A stretch of 23,303 bases of DNA. Source: Chloroflexota bacterium. Its GTDB lineage: Bacteria; Chloroflexota; Anaerolineae; UBA1429. Location: contig JAAYXX010000390.1 in assembly GCA_012515695.1 (NCBI GenBank), positions 1 to 23,303 of the forward strand, read 5' to 3'. How positions within the stretch are numbered: position 1 is the first letter of the stretch; each line of letters starts with the position of its first letter. The translations under genes and the position numbers were made by a program. Below, one piece after another: positions 20,821-23,303 of the stretch. The notes under the pieces were generated by a model, which did no database searches, was not told the origin of the DNA, and saw only the letters and a program-made list of their open reading frames with translations.

Positions 20821-21816
20821 CTATTTGGCGTTTAGCCAGGACATCATGGCGCGCAGCTTGCGCCCCACCTGCTCAATCTGCATGTTCTGCTCGTGCTGAC
20901 GCATCAGGTTAAAGCTGGGCCGCCCGGCCTGGTTCTCCAGAATCCAGAGCCGCGCATATTCGCCGTTCTGGATATCCTTCAACAACTGCTTCATGGCCGC
21001 CTTGGTCTCGTCGGTGACTATCTTGGGGCCAGCGTAATAGTCGCCATGCTCGGCGGTGTCACTGATAGAGTAGCGCATGTAGGACAGGCCACCCTGGTAG
21101 ATCAGGTCCACGATCAGCTTGAGTTCGTTCAGGCACTCAAAGTAGGCGATCTCGGGCTGGTAGCCCGCTTCCACCAACGTCTCAAAGCCCGCCTTGATCA
21201 GCGCCGACACGCCGCCGCACAGCACAGCCTGCTCGCCGAACAGGTCGGTTTCGGTTTCCTCGGCAAAGGTGGTCTCGATAACCCCGGCGCGCGCGCAGCC
21301 GATCCCCTTGGCATAGGCCAGCGCCATCTGCCTGGCGTTGCCCGTGGCATCCTGGTACACGGCCAACAACCCCGGCACGCCCTGCCCCTCGGGGAAGATT
21401 TCGCGCACCCGATGGCCGGGGGCCTTGGGCGCGATCATCGTTACGTCTACGTTCTCCGGCGGGACGATCTGGTTGTAGTGGATAGAAAAGCCGTGGGCGA
21501 ACATCAGCATTTTGCCCGCGCTCAGATTCGACGCGATGGCCTCTTTGTAGACTTCGGGCGCTTTGGTGTCCGGAACCAGCATCATGATCACATCCGCTTC
21601 CGCGGCGGCGTCGGCAACGAGTTTTACGGTCAGGCCGGCCTTTTCCGCTTCAGCCCAGGACTTGCTTCCCTTGTACAACCCCACGCGCACATCGCAACCG
21701 CTGTCCTTGAGGTTCAGGGCATGTGCATGACCCTGGCTGCCGTAGCCAATGATGGCGATTTTTTTGCCATCCAGCAGAGAAAGGTCCGCATCCTGTTCGT
21801 AATAAATCGTAGGCAT
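20821..21816 (-). CDS. ilvC: Ketol-acid reductoisomerase, class I
   Basis: The gene encodes 331 aa from the ATG at 21816, the length of class I KARI. It isomerises and reduces acetolactate and acetohydroxybutyrate in valine and isoleucine synthesis. The nucleotide-binding loop IIGYGSQGHA has GxGxxG at 24-29; the KGSKSW loop carries serines at the positions that usually favour NADPH. His108 and Lys131 (PKAPGH) are catalytic-site residues. Metal ligands Asp191 and Glu195 (DLFGEQ) and Glu227 and Glu231 (FECLNELK) are all present. Start choice: GGAGG is immediately adjacent to an ATG at 21822 but 7 bases before the ATG at 21816, so the latter (MPTIYYEQDADLSLL) is preferred. It lies 65 bases after ilvN and is separated from cimA by a repeat element. 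Confidence 0.97.
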   Translation of the reverse strand: MPTIYYEQDADLSLLDGKKIAIIGYGSQGHAHALNLKDSGCDVRVGLYKGSKSWAEAEKAGLTVKLVADAAAEADVIMMLVPDTKAPEVYKEAIASNLSAGKMLMFAHGFSIHYNQIVPPENVDVTMIAPKAPGHRVREIFPEGQGVPGLLAVYQDATGNARQMALAYAKGIGCARAGVIETTFAEETETDLFGEQAVLCGGVSALIKAGFETLVEAGYQPEIAYFECLNELKLIVDLIYQGGLSYMRYSISDTAEHGDYYAGPKIVTDETKAAMKQLLKDIQNGEYARLWILENQAGRPSFNLMRQHEQNMQIEQVGRKLRAMMSWLNAK

Positions 21817-21881
21817 TGTCATTCCTCCAGTTCATGAATTATCTTTTGGGCGTAGGGCAACAGATACCCCCGTCACACGAG

Positions 21882-22412
21882 TTAAAACCGGCTGCCGCTT
21901 ACCGTGGCAATTCCCCGCGCCATCGCCAGGCGGCCGGTGCGCGCAAACTCTTTGACGCCAAAGGGCTTGAGCATGTTGAGCAACGAGTCCACCTTGTCTT
22001 CCGTGCCGGTGATCTCGATGGTCATCGATTCGTGAGACACATCAACGATCTGGGCGCGGAAAATATCCACCAACTGCTTGATTTCCGCCCGGTTGGACGA
22101 AGTGGCGTGGACCTTGAGCAGGGCCAGTTCGCGGGAGACCGATTTATCGTCGGCAAGCTCGCTCACTTTGAGGACGTTCACCAGCTTGTACAACTGCTTG
22201 GCTATCTGCTCTACTACGGCATCATTCGCGTACACGACGACGGTCATACGCGAGATGTTGGGTATTTCGCTGTGTCCAACGGTGAGGCTCTCGATGTTGT
22301 AATTGCGCCGCCGGAAGAGGTTCACCACATGGCTGAGAGCGCCAGGTTTGTCTTCCATCAAGGCTACCAGCGTACGCCTGGAATAGCTATTGTTTAGAGG
22401 CAATGTACCCAT
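21882..22412 (-). CDS. ilvN: Acetolactate synthase small (regulatory) subunit
   Basis: The gene encodes 176 aa, close to the usual small-subunit length. It has an N-terminal ACT domain (about 12-85: RRTLVALMEDKPGALSHVVNLFRRRNYNIESLTVG) that binds valine for feedback inhibition, and a C-terminal regulatory domain (about 90-160, with SRELALLKVHA, IFRAQIVDVSHESMTIEITG and LLNMLKPFGVKEFARTGRLAMARG). It activates and regulates the catalytic subunit encoded just upstream (ilvB, 50-base gap). The ATG at 22412 has AGAGGAAAA upstream. It is also named ilvH in some species. Confidence 0.96.
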   Translation of the reverse strand: MGTLPLNNSYSRRTLVALMEDKPGALSHVVNLFRRRNYNIESLTVGHSEIPNISRMTVVVYANDAVVEQIAKQLYKLVNVLKVSELADDKSVSRELALLKVHATSSNRAEIKQLVDIFRAQIVDVSHESMTIEITGTEDKVDSLLNMLKPFGVKEFARTGRLAMARGIATVSGSRF

Positions 22413-22462
22413 TGTTTTCCTCTTTCTCGTATTCGCTCACACTTGGCCCACCCATTCCCCGG

Positions 22463-23303
22463 CTAGTCGGTAGGAAGGGGCCGACGGAGCATTTCGTGAA
22501 TGGGCTGCCCCGACGGCACCATCGGGAACACGTTATGCTCTTTTTCAATCTGGAAATCGATCAGGTAGGGGCCATCCGTAGCCATCGCCTCGGCAATCAC
22601 AGCGGGCACGTCGGCCTTGTTCTTGACGCTCACACCAGGAATCCCGTAGGCTTCGGCCAGCTTGGCAAAGTCAGGGCCGAGAATCGGCGTCCCCACGTAA
22701 TTCCGGTGGAAGAACAACTCTTGCCACTGCCGCACCATTCCCAGATAGCCATTGTTCAGAATGGCCATCTTGATGGGCAGTTTTTCCTGGACGATGGTCG
22801 CCAGTTCGTGGCAGGTCATCTGAAAGCCTCCATCGCCTGCCACCACCCACACCGAGTCTTGCGGGCGCGCGAGTTGCACGCCCATAGCCGCCGGAATGGC
22901 AAAGCCCATCGTGCCCAGGCCGCCGGAGGTGATCAGCCCGCTGGGCTTTTGATGCAGGTAGTATTGCGCTTCCCACATCTGGTTTTGGCCCACGTCGCTG
23001 ACCATAGTGGCATGCCCTTCGGTGGCCTCCCAGATATGACGCACTACATATTGCGGGATCAGTTCATCGGTTTCCTGCCAGAGAATATCACGCACCCGCG
23101 AATCGCTGCGCCACGCATCAATTTCGGCCAGCCATTCGGGGCGGCTGGCCGAGCCGACCAGCGGGAGCAGCTTGTTGAGCACATTGCGCGCATCCCCCAC
23201 AATGGGCATATCCACCCGCACCCGCTTGCCGATTTCGGCGGGGTCTATGTCAATGTGAATGACCTGCGCAGACGGGGCAAACGTGTTAGCGGCGCTCGTC
23301 AGC
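22463..23303 (-). CDS. ilvB: Acetolactate synthase large subunit, C-terminal half (5' end outside window)
   Basis: About 280 residues are visible and the frame stays open to the window edge. The first part (TFAPSAQVIHIDIDPAEIGKR) is the end of the central FAD-associated domain. The C-terminal thiamine-diphosphate domain follows, with SDVGQNQMWEAQYY, the TSGGLGTMGFAIPAAMG loop, and the ThDP/Mg motif from GDGGFQMTCHELATI to ILNNGYLGMVRQWQELFF. The end PMVPSGQPIHEM is typical. With IlvN it makes acetolactate from pyruvate (valine, leucine) and acetohydroxybutyrate from pyruvate plus 2-oxobutyrate (isoleucine). An internal GTG at 23221 is not the start. The promoter and any leader control of the whole cluster lie outside the window. 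Confidence 0.97.
   Translation of the reverse strand, partial: LTSAANTFAPSAQVIHIDIDPAEIGKRVRVDMPIVGDARNVLNKLLPLVGSASRPEWLAEIDAWRSDSRVRDILWQETDELIPQYVVRHIWEATEGHATMVSDVGQNQMWEAQYYLHQKPSGLITSGGLGTMGFAIPAAMGVQLARPQDSVWVVAGDGGFQMTCHELATIVQEKLPIKMAILNNGYLGMVRQWQELFFHRNYVGTPILGPDFAKLAEAYGIPGVSVKNKADVPAVIAEAMATDGPYLIDFQIEKEHNVFPMVPSGQPIHEMLRRPLPTD

Noticed and set aside
22463..23221. Complete 252-residue acetolactate synthase starting at 23221
   Set aside because: The codon at 23219-23221 is an internal GTG; the frame continues upstream with conserved IlvB sequence to the window edge, so the gene is cut by the window.

Overview
The window is GC-rich, every recognisable gene lies on the minus strand, and genes are tightly packed except for four intergenic gaps of 460-620 bases. 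The best guess for the source is a member of Chloroflexota (Anaerolineae/Caldilineae-like). This rests on the extracellular proteins with Thr-Pro linkers, the archaeal-type split LeuC/LeuD together with CimA, the ResB/CcsA pair, and the intergenic arrays of short palindromes. It is inference; no rRNA or other phylogenetic marker is present except DnaA.

Reading in the direction of transcription (high to low coordinates), the right half (about 23303 to 11110) is one long amino-acid biosynthesis cluster: ilvB (5' end outside the window), ilvN, ilvC, cimA, leuA, leuC, thrC, leuD, pheA, leuB, ilvE. IlvBN and IlvC start the valine/isoleucine branch. CimA makes citramalate so that isoleucine can be made without threonine deaminase. 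LeuA starts the leucine branch, LeuCD and LeuB serve both leucine and the citramalate route, and IlvE finishes all three. Threonine synthase and prephenate dehydratase sit inside the cluster, separating leuC from leuD and leuD from leuB. Neither ilvD nor ilvA is in the window. A GC-rich hairpin follows ilvE.

Next comes a 619-base gap carrying a good promoter, overlapping palindromes and three A/T-rich 9-mers spaced at exactly 21 bp, then dnaA as a single gene without dnaN. After dnaA, separate transcription units encode two related extracellular clan-A glycosidase-like proteins. One is a large membrane-anchored multidomain protein whose central GH18-like domain has lost its acidic catalytic residues. 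The other is a smaller lipoprotein. The lipoprotein gene is flanked by two same-orientation copies of a palindrome-rich repeat. A third element with the same leader lies between cimA and ilvC.

The left end is a four-gene unit behind a near-consensus promoter: resB, a divergent ccsA-like gene, udk (uridine kinase), and the first 180 codons of a family-4 glycosyltransferase. These genes overlap or nearly touch.

Most coding calls are secure. The regulatory sites are pattern matches. The items most worth following up are the degenerate GH18 domain, the CcsA-like protein lacking the usual haem-handling residues, the 21-bp-phased repeats near dnaA, and the shared-leader repeat family.
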